A DNA stretch of 64,000 nucleotides from CADCVT01 sp035940955 (GCA_035940955.1 DASZEJ010000160.1:1-64000), one strand, 5' to 3'. Shown: positions 8,323 to 16,481, counted from the stretch's first letter. Made by a program: numbers and translations. The notes: a model not told the origin generated them from the sequence alone.

Positions 8323-8586
8323 ATGACCCGACTGCGCCTTAGCGACGGGGTCGACCTGCAAGTCGATCTGCCGCTCGCTGAAGTTCAGGAAGCACTACAG
8401 CGCGCACTGGCAGAGATGAAGATGCTCGAGGTCACGGTGGACGGCAACCAGGTTGTCGTCGTAAACCCCAGCCAGGTCCTGTACCTCGCTGATGCGACAG
8501 TCGCGTCGGCGCACGGCGACTCGCTGAACGGCTCTACGCCGAACGGGTCTCAGGCTCGTCGGCTTTCGCCTGCACCGCCCCGCTGA
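8323..8586 (+). CDS. Small hypothetical protein, lower-GC patch
   Basis: From ATG 8323, which follows an AGGAAGG sequence, the gene encodes 87 residues. TRLRLSDGVDLQVDLPLAEV is followed by a helix (QEALQRALAEMKMLEV) and then a beta stretch VDGNQVVVVNPSQVLYLAD. The pattern resembles small single-domain proteins with a conserved ..NPSQVLYL.. strand, but I cannot name the family. ATGs at 8272 and 8287 are in frame and would add up to 17 residues. Base composition is visibly lower in GC than neighbouring genes. It overlaps the convergent 8534-8911 ORF by 53 bases. Confidence 0.55.
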   Translation: MTRLRLSDGVDLQVDLPLAEVQEALQRALAEMKMLEVTVDGNQVVVVNPSQVLYLADATVASAHGDSLNGSTPNGSQARRLSPAPPR

Positions 8587-8911
8587 CGCTCGGATCGTCG
8601 AACGCGGCGGCCGGCGCGCGAACGCCCACCCCAACTCCTGCATCCCCCGCCTGAGTGCTGACCTGCGCCCGAATGCCGGTCCAGTAGGGCGCGGTGATCG
8701 CTAGCAACGCGAGTACGGCAAAGCCGGCTGCTGCGATGTACTCGTGTTGCCAGAAGACGAGGTACGTTGACGACGCGAGGAAATCGACGAACGCGGCGAC
8801 GACGCACGCCGCGAACCACCAAGGGATCTGATCGCTACGGGTGTTCTGTGGTTTGGACAAGGAGCGCTTCCTTTTTCCATCCGAGCGCTCCCTAAGATTC
8901 TCGACTACCAC
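8534..8911 (-). CDS. Putative small two-helix membrane protein
   Basis: The 125-residue ORF has two clear hydrophobic helices, roughly PWWFAACVVAAFVDFLASST and AAAGFAVLALLAITAPYW, a charged basic N-terminus and an Ala-rich soluble tail. The GTG at 8911 is the longest start. A TTG at 8860 behind AAAAAGGAAG is a better ribosome context and would give about 108 residues. No family is recognised. It shares the lower-GC composition of its neighbour and overlaps its 3' end, so one of the two may be over-predicted. Confidence 0.45.
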   Translation of the reverse strand: MVVENLRERSDGKRKRSLSKPQNTRSDQIPWWFAACVVAAFVDFLASSTYLVFWQHEYIAAAGFAVLALLAITAPYWTGIRAQVSTQAGDAGVGVGVRAPAAAFDDPSVSGAVQAKADEPETRSA

Positions 8912-8950
8912 GATCGAAGTATCCCAGGCAACTCTCGTTGCTTATGAGTG

Positions 8951-8975
8951 CGAAGCCCCGCCGCTCGGGGCTTCG
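8951..8975. terminator. Strong 10-bp hairpin, terminator-like
   Basis: CGAAGCCCCG and CGGGGCTTCG form a perfect 10-bp stem around the 5-base loop CCGCT, followed on the plus strand by TGCATGTTTG. The stem is as strong as a factor-independent terminator but lacks a run of T. It stands in the 302-bp gap 8912-9213, which otherwise holds no gene that I can support, only the right copy of the 23-bp repeat. Confidence 0.45.
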
Positions 8976-9147
8976 TGCATGTTTGCGCGAAGTGCGGTCG
9001 GATTGGGCGGGGCACCCGAATGTGGCGCACTAATCGCCGAGCTTCGCTGCTCCTTCAGCAACCGCCGTCGGGTCAGCACGCGCGGTGTCGGTTCGGCCTA
9101 CGCCGTTCGCGCGTTCCATCGGTTGGTCGTGGATCACGACTGCACTC

Positions 9148-9170
9148 GACTCATCGGTCGGCTACGACGA
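9148..9170 (+). repeat. Right copy of 23-bp imperfect direct repeat
   Basis: This is the second copy of the repeat at 8107-8129, in the same orientation. It lies just upstream of the crotonase remnant. In this copy CATCG and CGATG also form inverted arms 11 bases apart, so a protein-binding site is possible. Confidence 0.45.
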
Positions 9171-9213
9171 TGTAGCGTCGGTTGCGTCGAAACCGACGCA
9201 CCGGGAGCGCCCC

Positions 9214-9409
9214 GTGCCCTACGAGACCATCAACTTCGAGCGCGACGGACACGTCCTCGTCATGGGCCTGAACCGCCCGCAGAAGCGCAACGCATTCGAC
9301 ATGACGATGCTCCGGCAGCTGGCCGCCGCGTGCGGCGAGCTCGACGGCGACGACGAGCTGCGCGCCGGCGTTCCTGTCGTGCAGCGAGGCGGAGTTCGTC
9401 GCGCGCTGA
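9214..9409 (+). pseudogene. Enoyl-CoA hydratase remnant with internal deletion
   Basis: GTG 9214 behind GGGAG opens a typical crotonase N-terminus: YETINFERDGHVLVMGLNRP, then QKRNAFDMTMLRQLAAAC and DGDDELRAGV. Normal crotonases then have another ~200 residues, including the oxyanion-hole strands. Here the next bases, in another frame, read AFLSCSEAEFVAR and a stop, which resembles the last dozen residues of such proteins. The simplest reading is a gene that lost its middle ~600 bp by deletion. The upstream TAGCGT box and ribosome site remain. It abuts the EamA transporter gene from the other side. Confidence 0.7.
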
Positions 9410-9418
9410 GCCGGCGGC

Positions 9419-10261
9419 TCAGCCCGCCGCCACCGCCGCGACGCCCGCGAACGCGATCGCGACGCCCGCCTGCTGCGGGCGGCGCAGGCGCTCCTTGAGC
9501 ACGGCGCGCGCGAGCAGCACGGTCGCGACCGGGTAGAGCGAGCCGACGACGGACACGATCGACAGGAGGCCCTCGGTCATCGCGAGCGCGTAGAGCCCGG
9601 TCGCCGTGAGGTCGAGCGCGCCGATCGCCGCGAGCGCGCCGAGGTCGCGGCGGCCGGGCCGCACGGCGGGGGCGCGGGCCGCCACTACGGCGGCGAGGAC
9701 CGGGATCGCCGCCGCGCGGCCGAGGAGCAGCAGCCACAGGATGCTCTCGTCCGCGACCGCGTCGGTCAGCGTGAAGTAGGCGCCGAACGCCACCGCCGCG
9801 ACGACCGCCAGCGCGATGCCGCGGCGCGACCCCGCCGCCGCGCCGGCGTCGTCGTGTACCTCGCGGGAGGCGAGGACCACCCCGGCCAGCGTCGCGACCA
9901 GGCCGAGAGCCTGCAGCGCGCTCAGTCGGTCGCCGGTCGCGATGCCGACGATCGCGGGCAGCGTCACGCCGCTGGCGGAGATCGGCGCGACCACGCTCAT
10001 CGTCCCGAGCGCGAGCGCCCGGTAGAACGCGCCGAGCGCCAGCGCGCCGGTCAGGCCGGCCAGCAGCGACAGCCACACCGTGCTCCCCGCGGGCGGCCCC
10101 GTCGCGGTCGCGACGACGATCGCGGCCACGATCAGCGCGCCCGCGAGCTGCTGGCCGAGCAGCACGACGAGCGCCGGGAGCCGGCGGCTGGTCAGGCCGC
10201 CGGCGAAGTCCGAGACGCCCCAGCAGGCCGAAGCCGCCAGGGCGAGGGCTACGGCGAGCAG
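9419..10261 (-). CDS. EamA/DMT-family transporter, probable CTG start
   Basis: This is a drug/metabolite-transporter protein with about nine to ten hydrophobic helices in two EamA repeats (conserved SASGVTLPAIVGIATGDRLS and SVVGSLYPVATVLLARAVL). The first standard start codon, GTG 10165, would delete the first helix. The open frame upstream encodes a good EamA N-terminus, LLAVALALAASACWGVSDFA, directly after the aldehyde dehydrogenase stop. The only plausible initiator there is CTG 10261, three bases past that stop, implying coupled initiation at a rare codon. If GTG 10165 is used instead, the protein is 248 residues. The substrate is unknown. Confidence 0.75.
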   Translation of the reverse strand: MLAVALALAASACWGVSDFAGGLTSRRLPALVVLLGQQLAGALIVAAIVVATATGPPAGSTVWLSLLAGLTGALALGAFYRALALGTMSVVAPISASGVTLPAIVGIATGDRLSALQALGLVATLAGVVLASREVHDDAGAAAGSRRGIALAVVAAVAFGAYFTLTDAVADESILWLLLLGRAAAIPVLAAVVAARAPAVRPGRRDLGALAAIGALDLTATGLYALAMTEGLLSIVSVVGSLYPVATVLLARAVLKERLRRPQQAGVAIAFAGVAAVAAG

Positions 10262-10264
10262 GGC

Positions 10265-11818
10265 CTACGCGCGCCTGCCGCGCCCGTACAGCAGCTTCAG
10301 CGCGCCGGCGAGGAGCTTCGTCGTGCGCGAGCGGTACGGGTACATGTGGACGTCCTTCTTCGGCGCGAACCGCGTCACGAGCAGCGACTGCTGCGCGCAG
10401 TACTTGCGGATTCCCGCGGCGCCGTGGCGCGAGCCGAGCCCCGACGCCTTCCAGCCGCCCATCGGCAGCTCGAGCGCCGAATAGCCGACCATGACGTCGT
10501 TGACGTCGACCGCGCCCGACTCGACGCGCCGGGCGATCGCCTCGCCCTTCGCGACGTCCTTGGTGAACACCGAGCCGGCGAGGCCGTACTTCGAGTCGTT
10601 GGCCAGGCGGATGGCCTCCTCGGCGTCGCGGACCTTCATGATCGGCAGCGTCGGGCCGAACGTCTCCTCGGTCATCGCCTTCATCGTGTGGTCGACGTCG
10701 ACCAGGACCGTCGGCTCGAAGAAGTGGCCCGGGCCGTCCTTGCGGTGCCCGCCGACCAGCACGCGGGCGCCCTTGGCCTTCGCGTCCTCGACGTGGTCCT
10801 CGATGATCTCCATCTGCCGGGGGAACGTGATCGCGCCCACGTCGACCGATCCCGGCCCGGCGGGCACGCCCTGGCGCAGCTCGCGGACCTTCTCGGTGAC
10901 CTTGGCGACGAACTCGTCGTACACCGGCTCCTCGACGTAGACGCGCTCGACCGAGATGCACGTCTGCCCGCCGTTCTGCATCGAGTAGAAGACGGCGGCG
11001 TTGGCCGCGCGCTCCAGGTCGGCGTCCTCGAGGACGATCATCGGGTCCTTGCCGCCCAGCTCGAGCTGGACGGGCGTGATCGTCTCGGCGGCGCGCGCCA
11101 TGACCTTCTTCCCGGTGGCCGTCGACCCCGTGAACATGATCATGTCGGCCTCGTCGATCAGCGCCGCGCCGGTCTCCCCACGGCCGGTCGCGACCTGGAA
11201 GACGCCCTCCGGCATGCCGCACCGGTCGCGCAGCGCCTCCTCCATGAGCAGCGACGTCAGCGGCGTGATCTCCGACGGCTTGAGGATCACCGCGTTGCCC
11301 GCGGCGAGCGCGGGGATGCAGTCGCCGAACGAGTTCGTCAGCGGGTAGTTCCACGGCCCGATCACGCCGACGAGCCCGAGCGGCCGGTAGCGGACGACGA
11401 GCCGGCGGCCCTTGACCATGAGCTGCGCGGTCTTGACCTTCTCGTCGGCCAGGTACTTCGGCGCGTTCTCGGCCCAGAAGCCGAACGCGAAGCCCGTGTA
11501 GTTGATCTCGGCGAGCAGCGCGTCCTCGTACGTCTTGCCGGTCTCGGCGACGATCGTCTCGATGACGCGGTCGCGGTTGTCCATCAGCCACTTCTGCGCA
11601 CGCAGGAACACGCGCTCGCGGCCCTCGAAGCCGAGCGCCTCCCAGGCGGGCTGCGCCGCCCGCGCGCGGCGGGCCAGCTCGGCGACCTGCTCGGCCGACA
11701 GGTCGGGCACGCGCCGGATCTCCGCTCCCGTCGCGGGGTTCTCGACGACGATCTCGCCGGTGGGCGATCCGCCGTTGCCGCTCTGGTGGGGCGCGACGCG
11801 CTCCTCGACGCCTGCCAT
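10265..11818 (-). CDS. NAD(P)-dependent aldehyde dehydrogenase
   Basis: The 517-residue enzyme has the aldehyde dehydrogenase signature: cofactor fold with GPWNYPLTNSFGDCIPALAA, the general-base motif LELGGKDPMIV, and the catalytic thiol in NGGQTCISVERVYV. The C-terminal ~40 residues are an Arg-rich extension. I chose ATG 11818 because GGGGAGCAGGAC precedes it; an ATG at 11860 is in frame but has no ribosome site. It oxidises an aldehyde to an acid, substrate unknown. Directly downstream, in the same frame after its TAG, is the EamA transporter. Confidence 0.93.
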   Translation of the reverse strand: MAGVEERVAPHQSGNGGSPTGEIVVENPATGAEIRRVPDLSAEQVAELARRARAAQPAWEALGFEGRERVFLRAQKWLMDNRDRVIETIVAETGKTYEDALLAEINYTGFAFGFWAENAPKYLADEKVKTAQLMVKGRRLVVRYRPLGLVGVIGPWNYPLTNSFGDCIPALAAGNAVILKPSEITPLTSLLMEEALRDRCGMPEGVFQVATGRGETGAALIDEADMIMFTGSTATGKKVMARAAETITPVQLELGGKDPMIVLEDADLERAANAAVFYSMQNGGQTCISVERVYVEEPVYDEFVAKVTEKVRELRQGVPAGPGSVDVGAITFPRQMEIIEDHVEDAKAKGARVLVGGHRKDGPGHFFEPTVLVDVDHTMKAMTEETFGPTLPIMKVRDAEEAIRLANDSKYGLAGSVFTKDVAKGEAIARRVESGAVDVNDVMVGYSALELPMGGWKASGLGSRHGAAGIRKYCAQQSLLVTRFAPKKDVHMYPYRSRTTKLLAGALKLLYGRGRRA

Positions 11819-11876
11819 GTCCTGCTCCCCTCGTACGAACGTGCCTGGCTGAGCGGCCAAACCCTAGCCGAGGGCG

Positions 11877-12338
11877 CTAGAGCTGGAGGTCGATGCCCTC
11901 GATGACGACGTCCTCGAGCGGCTTGTCGCGCCGGTCGGTCTCGGCCGCCTCGATCCGGTCGACGACGTCCATCCCCTCGACGACCCGCCCGAACACGGTG
12001 TGCTTGCCGTCGAGCCACGGCGCCTGGCCGGTGGTGACGATGAAGAACTGCGACCCGTTGGTGTTCGGCCCCGCGTTCGCCATCGCCAGCGCGCCGCGGA
12101 CGACCTTGTGGTCGTTGGCCTCGTCGTCGAACGTGTAGCCGGGGCCGCCGGTGCCGGTGCCGGTCGGGTCGCCGCCCTGGATCATGAAGTCGCGGATGAT
12201 CCGGTGGAAGATCACGCCGTCGTAGAAGCCCTCGCCGGCGAGCTTCTTGAAGTTGGCGACGGTCTGCGGGGCGTCCTCGTCGAAGAGCTCGAGCTGGATC
12301 GGCCCCTCGCTGGTCCGCATGGTGGCGAGCGAGGGCAT
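11877..12338 (-). CDS. ppiB: Cyclophilin-type peptidyl-prolyl isomerase
   Basis: The 153-residue protein is a single-domain cytoplasmic cyclophilin. FHRIIRDFMIQGGDPTGTG carries the catalytic Arg/Phe/Met/Gln cluster, and MANAGPNTNGSQFFI and HTVFGRVVEGMDVV complete the active site. It catalyses cis-trans isomerisation of Xaa-Pro bonds during folding. Its ATG (12338) follows the stop of the zinc-ribbon gene with no gap, so the two are translationally coupled. Confidence 0.95.
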   Translation of the reverse strand: MPSLATMRTSEGPIQLELFDEDAPQTVANFKKLAGEGFYDGVIFHRIIRDFMIQGGDPTGTGTGGPGYTFDDEANDHKVVRGALAMANAGPNTNGSQFFIVTTGQAPWLDGKHTVFGRVVEGMDVVDRIEAAETDRRDKPLEDVVIEGIDLQL

Positions 12339-13394
12339 CTACGCGGCCGGCTTGAGCAGGGCGACCTCGGGGACCACGACCTTCGTGTCCGCCGGCTGGT
12401 CGGTGAACCACAGCAGGACGTGGCGGTACTTCTCGCCGCCGGCGCTGAGCTTCTCGTCGGTGCCGAAGTCGCGCGTCGTGTCGAGCTTGGACCAGTACTT
12501 GGTCGCCCCGGGCGAGTTGTCGGGCGCGGTCCCCAGCTTGGTCGCGTAGAGCTCGACGCTGAACCCGGGCGTGCCGGTCTGCAGGCGGACCTTGTCGATC
12601 GCCTGCGCCTTCTCGAGCGAGATCAGCAGGCCGACGTTCACCTTGCCGTCCGTTCCGACCGGGGCCTCCCAGGCGGTCTTGGCGCGGCCGTCGATCGCCT
12701 CGGCCGGGTCGCCGGTGAGGCCGGCGGCGCGGTTCTGCGGGTCGAAGGTCGACGCGGCGTCGGGCGCGAGGGCGATGACGCGGCTGACGGGCTTGTCCTG
12801 CTCGGTGGCCTCGTCCTCGGTGCCGGTGGCGGTGCCGGCCCCGGTGCCGGTGTCCGTGCCGGCGCTCGTGCCCGAGCCCGAGCCCGAGGAGCTCGACCCG
12901 CCGCTCGTCCCTGAGCCGGTGCCCGAGCCCGTGTCGCCGCTCGAGCCGGCCGTCGCGTCGTCGCCGGCGCCCGAGCCGCCCGCGGGCGCCTTGCCGTCGC
13001 CGGCGTCGTCCGTCGGCGCGGGGACCGACGGCGTCTCGTCGGCGGGTGCGGGCGTCGCGGGGGCCGGCGCGGGCGGGGCCGCGGGGACGGCGGCCGGCGG
13101 CGGCGCCTGGGCGACCGTGCGCGGCTCGGGGTCGCTCGACAGCGCCGCGTACGCGGCCGCCGCGGCGCCGAGGGCGAGCACCGCGACGGCGGCCAGGACG
13201 GTCAGCGCGGCGCGGCGGCCGGGGCGGTCGCCGATGCGGCCGGGCTGCGCGGTGCCGCACTCCAGGCACCAGTCCTGCCCCTCGGCGAGCAGCGCGGCGC
13301 AGGTGACGCACAGGCGCGACGCGTCGTCGGGGACGACGACCTCGGGGGGCGGGGTCTCGGTCTGCTGGGTGGGGTTCTCGACGGTGCCGGCCAT
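12339..13394 (-). CDS. Zinc-ribbon, single-helix protein with discoidin-like C-domain
   Basis: The 351-residue protein is modular. Residues 29-46 are a zinc ribbon (CVTC..CLEC, Cys 29/32/43/46). A transmembrane helix spans ~residues 62-85, and a long Pro/Ala then Gly/Ser/Thr low-complexity stalk reaches ~residue 190. The last ~150 residues (from DAASTFDPQNRAAG, with AIDGRAKTAWEAP) resemble an F5/8-type carbohydrate-binding domain outside the membrane. This is a cytoplasm-to-surface architecture. A TAGAAT box 9 bases before the ATG suggests a leaderless promoter. Its role is unknown; it is coupled to the cyclophilin gene. Confidence 0.8.
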   Translation of the reverse strand: MAGTVENPTQQTETPPPEVVVPDDASRLCVTCAALLAEGQDWCLECGTAQPGRIGDRPGRRAALTVLAAVAVLALGAAAAAYAALSSDPEPRTVAQAPPPAAVPAAPPAPAPATPAPADETPSVPAPTDDAGDGKAPAGGSGAGDDATAGSSGDTGSGTGSGTSGGSSSSGSGSGTSAGTDTGTGAGTATGTEDEATEQDKPVSRVIALAPDAASTFDPQNRAAGLTGDPAEAIDGRAKTAWEAPVGTDGKVNVGLLISLEKAQAIDKVRLQTGTPGFSVELYATKLGTAPDNSPGATKYWSKLDTTRDFGTDEKLSAGGEKYRHVLLWFTDQPADTKVVVPEVALLKPAA

Positions 13395-13427
13395 CAGTCT
13401 CGATTCTAAGAACGGAAGTCCGACAGG

Positions 13428-14834
13428 CTAGTTGCGCGCCGGCTCGACTTCCAAACGCCTTCCGCGCAACTCTCTCACGATCCGGTCGACCTCGCCCTCC
13501 GGCACGTCGAGGAGCGAGAAGCGCTCGAGCACGCGCACGTCGCGCACCGCCTCGCCGTCGAGCCCGGTGTCGGCCGTCACGGCGTGGACGAGGTCGGCGA
13601 CCTCGAACCCGTCGGCGCGCCCGCCGGCGGCGATGAGCGTCACGAAGCGCTCGCGCCCGTCGCGGGCCTGGCGCGGCTTGGTGTGGCGGCGCGGGCGCTC
13701 CTGGATCTTGGCCGGCGCGACGTGCGCCCCCTCGATCCACGGCGAGATCGACGTGCCGATGTGGTGCTCGATCGCCTCGAGCTCGCGCTTCTGCCGCGGC
13801 TCGACGAACGTGATCGCGCGGCCCGAGCGCCCGACGCGGCCGGTGCGGCCGATGCGGTGGACGTAGACGTCGGGCGACGTCGGCACGTCGAAGTTGACGA
13901 CGTGCGTCACCGTCGAGATGTCGAGGCCGCGGGCCGCCACGTCGGTCGCCACGAGGATCGGCACCCGCCCGCCCTTGAACGACAGCATCACGCCGTCGCG
14001 CTGGCCCTGCGACATGTCGCCGTGCAGCGCCTTGACGTTCAGCCCGCGGTCGCGCAGCTTGCGGTAGAGCTGGTCGGTGCGGATCTTCGTCCGCACGAAC
14101 ACGATCGCCTGGTCGGGCCGCTCGGCCTTGAGCACCTCGACGAGCCGGTCGGCCTTGTCGGCCGGCTTGACCTCGAGCTGGAACTGCTCGACCGACTCGA
14201 CGGTGAGCGTCGCCGCCTTGACCTTGACGTGCTCGGGGTCGTAGAGGTAGCGGTCGGCGAGCTTGCGGATCGGCGGCGGCATCGTCGCGCTGAACAGCGC
14301 CGTCTGGCGGCTGTTCGGCGTCTGCGCGAGGATCTTCTCCACGTCCTCCAGGAAGCCGAGGTCGAGCATCTCGTCGGCCTCGTCGAGCACGACGAAGCGG
14401 CAGTCGGTCAGGACGAGCGACGCGCGCTGCATGAGGTCCATCACCCGGCCGACGGTGCCGACCACGATGTGGCCGCCCGCGCGCAGCTGCGCCTGCTGCG
14501 TCCGGATCGGCGCCCCGCCGAAGGTGGCGACGACGTCGACGCCCTTGCGCTGCGCGTAGGCGCGCAGCGCCTGGGTGACCTGGATGCACAGCTCGCGCGT
14601 CGGCGTCAGCACGAGGCCCTGCACCTCGTCGACGGACGGGTCGACGTACTCGATCATCGGAAGGCCGAACGCGGCGGTCTTGCCCGAGCCGGTCTGCGCC
14701 TGCCCGATGACGTCGCGCCCCGCGAGCATCGGCGGGATGGCCTGCTCCTGGATGGGGCTCGGCTGCTCGTATCCCACGTCGTGGAGGGCCTCGAGCGTCT
14801 GCGGCGACAGGCCGAGGTCGGCAAAGGTGGTCAT
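13428..14834 (-). CDS. DEAD-box RNA helicase, DeaD/CsdA type
   Basis: The 468-residue helicase shows the Q motif (GYEQPSPIQ), Walker A AQTGSGKT at residues 46-53, DEAD in VVLDEADEMLD, SATMP, and the C-terminal ARGLDISTVTHVVNFDVP and HRIGRTGRVGRSG motifs. The last ~75 residues (FVTLIAAGGRADGFEVADLV onward) match the DbpA-type RNA-binding domain, so the protein probably remodels rRNA or structured mRNA. A TAAGCT box lies 9 bases upstream of the ATG, consistent with leaderless transcription. Confidence 0.95.
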   Translation of the reverse strand: MTTFADLGLSPQTLEALHDVGYEQPSPIQEQAIPPMLAGRDVIGQAQTGSGKTAAFGLPMIEYVDPSVDEVQGLVLTPTRELCIQVTQALRAYAQRKGVDVVATFGGAPIRTQQAQLRAGGHIVVGTVGRVMDLMQRASLVLTDCRFVVLDEADEMLDLGFLEDVEKILAQTPNSRQTALFSATMPPPIRKLADRYLYDPEHVKVKAATLTVESVEQFQLEVKPADKADRLVEVLKAERPDQAIVFVRTKIRTDQLYRKLRDRGLNVKALHGDMSQGQRDGVMLSFKGGRVPILVATDVAARGLDISTVTHVVNFDVPTSPDVYVHRIGRTGRVGRSGRAITFVEPRQKRELEAIEHHIGTSISPWIEGAHVAPAKIQERPRRHTKPRQARDGRERFVTLIAAGGRADGFEVADLVHAVTADTGLDGEAVRDVRVLERFSLLDVPEGEVDRIVRELRGRRLEVEPARN

Positions 14835-14913
14835 CGGCAGGGCAGCTTATGAAGCCGCTGCGCCGTGAGGGCCCGCGGGGCCGCGACCTTTGATCCGCGT
14901 CACCGTCCACTCC

Positions 14914-14941
14914 GTGCCGCGCAGCGTCTGCCGCGCGGCAC
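14914..14941. terminator. 9-bp hairpin downstream of cupredoxin lipoprotein gene
   Basis: GTGCCGCGC and GCGCGGCAC form a perfect 9-bp stem with a 10-base loop, starting 11 bases past the cupredoxin stop on the minus strand. There is no T-run. It could end the cupredoxin transcript before the helicase gene. Confidence 0.4.
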
Positions 14942-14951
14942 CGCGAGGGCG

Positions 14952-15422
14952 CTAGTACCCGCTGCCTCCGCCGCCGCCCGACGACGTCTCCCCGCCCGAG
15001 CCGACGGTGACCGTGCCCTCCATCCCGCGGTCGCGGTGGTCGCCGACGGGGCAGTACCACGTGTACGTCCCGTCCTTCAGGTCGGCCTCGACCGTGCCGC
15101 TGGCGCCGGGGTCGAGCGTCTCGGTCTCGAACTCCTCGCCGTCGGCCTCGATCTCCAGGGCGTGGGGCGCCTTGCCGCGGTTGGCGACCTCGAAGCGGAT
15201 CCGGCCGGCCTTCTCGACGGTGGCGTCCTTGGGCTTGATCGCGAAGTCGACCTCGGTGACCTTCAGCGTGGCGGCGAAGTCGTCGGACAGGGAGCCGCTG
15301 ACCGCGGTGCGCTCGCCCTCGCCCTCGTCGTCGGAGCCGCAGCCCGCGGCGAGGAGCAGGGCGGCGGCCAGCGCGGCGAGGAGGCCGCGGGCGGTGTGGG
15401 GGGTGGTCGGTGTCGTTCGCAT
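14952..15422 (-). CDS. Cupredoxin-domain lipoprotein
   Basis: The 156-residue protein has a lipobox (LLLAAGC) after a hydrophobic signal, so it should be a membrane-anchored lipoprotein. The mature part is a plastocyanin-like domain: APHALEI gives the first His, and YCPVGDHRDRGMEG gives the Cys, His and Met ligands. The tail is Gly/Ser-rich. It probably binds copper on the outer face of the cytoplasmic membrane. ATG 15422 is the first start that gives a sensible signal peptide. It is transcribed in the same direction as the quinone reductase upstream. Confidence 0.88.
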   Translation of the reverse strand: MRTTPTTPHTARGLLAALAAALLLAAGCGSDDEGEGERTAVSGSLSDDFAATLKVTEVDFAIKPKDATVEKAGRIRFEVANRGKAPHALEIEADGEEFETETLDPGASGTVEADLKDGTYTWYCPVGDHRDRGMEGTVTVGSGGETSSGGGGGSGY

Positions 15423-15520
15423 GTCGTCCGGGCGTACGTCGCGGGCGGCGGCCCGGTTCGCTCGCCGAGCCGTCGGCACCGCCGCCGCGCCCCGCAACCC
15501 AGCCGCGCGCCGCGCCGCCC

Positions 15521-16477
15521 TCACCGCGTGACGTCCAGCGTCACCTTCCCGGTCGTCCGCCGCCCCGCCAGGTCCTCCTGCGCCCGCCGCGCCTCGCTCA
15601 GCGGGTACGTCGGGCCGGCCACGACGCGCAGGTCGCCCGCGGCCGCCCGCGCGAACAGGTCGGTCAAGGCCTGCTCGAACATCCCGGGCCGCTCGAAGAG
15701 GTGGGCCATCCAGAACCCGACGACGGCGTGGGAGCGGCGCATCAGCGACCCCGTCCGCACCTCGTTCTGCTCGCGCGACGCGATGCCGTACGTGACCAGC
15801 CGGCCGAACGGGGCGAGCGCCTTGCGCGACTCCTCGAAGACCTCGCCGCCCGACATCTCCAGCACGACGTCGACCCGCGAGCCGCCGTTGGCCTCGATCA
15901 GCCGCTCGGCCATCCCCTCAGGCGACGCGTCGACCGCCGCGTGCGCGCCCAGCTCCAGCGCGAGCGCGCGCTTCTCCTCGGTCGACGCCGTCGCGATCAC
16001 GCGGCCCGCCCCGAACGACCGGCCGAGCTGCACGCACAGCGACCCGGTCCCGCCGGCCGCCGCGTGCACGACGACCGACTCGCCCTCGACCAGCCGCGCC
16101 GCCGTCCGGTACAGGTGCCAGGCGGTCGCGCCCTGCACGAGCATCGCGAGCGCGGTCTCCTCGGTCAGCCCCTCGGGGATCGGGACGACCGACGCGGCCG
16201 GGGCGACCGCGTACTCGGCGTAGCCGCCGCTGCCGGCCAGCAGCGCGACGACCCGCTCGCCGGTGTCCTCGCGGACGCCGGCCACCTCGCCTCCGGGGAT
16301 GAGCGGCAGCTCCGCCTTGGCCAGGTAGCTGTTCTCGCGCGTGTGGGTGTCGGCGAAGTTCATCCCCGCGCGCGTGACGCGGATGAGGACCTCGCCGTCG
16401 CGCGGCTCGGGTGCGGGCACGTCGACGAGCCGCAGCACCTCGGGCCCGCCGAACTCGGTGATCTGGATCGCTCGCAT
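15521..16477 (-). CDS. Quinone oxidoreductase-like MDR enzyme
   Basis: The 318-residue protein is a zinc-independent medium-chain dehydrogenase/reductase. It has a GroES-like N-domain (EVLIRVTRAGMNFADTHTRE) and a Rossmann domain with AAAGGTGSLCVQLGRSFGA. Zinc-ligand Cys/His motifs are absent, as expected for the QOR branch. It likely reduces quinones or enones with NADPH. It is divergent from a PfkB kinase across a 32-bp gap containing a shared promoter palindrome, with TAGCGT 10 bases before this ATG. Confidence 0.9.
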   Translation of the reverse strand: MRAIQITEFGGPEVLRLVDVPAPEPRDGEVLIRVTRAGMNFADTHTRENSYLAKAELPLIPGGEVAGVREDTGERVVALLAGSGGYAEYAVAPAASVVPIPEGLTEETALAMLVQGATAWHLYRTAARLVEGESVVVHAAAGGTGSLCVQLGRSFGAGRVIATASTEEKRALALELGAHAAVDASPEGMAERLIEANGGSRVDVVLEMSGGEVFEESRKALAPFGRLVTYGIASREQNEVRTGSLMRRSHAVVGFWMAHLFERPGMFEQALTDLFARAAAGDLRVVAGPTYPLSEARRAQEDLAGRRTTGKVTLDVTR

Positions 16478-16481
16478 AGGA

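Noticed and set aside
8951..8975. Possible tRNA or attC-like recombination site
   Set aside because: The stem is perfect but has no tRNA arms, no anticodon loop and no R/L-box spacing; a terminator-like hairpin is simpler.
12800..13120. Repeats in the Gly/Ser/Pro linker of the zinc-ribbon protein
   Set aside because: They are low-complexity codon repeats of a stalk, not a mobile element.
11584..15060. 1158-residue minus-strand open frame spanning several genes
   Set aside because: It crosses genes with complete motifs (cyclophilin, helicase) in other frames and is Arg/Pro repeats. Long stop-free frames are expected at this GC.
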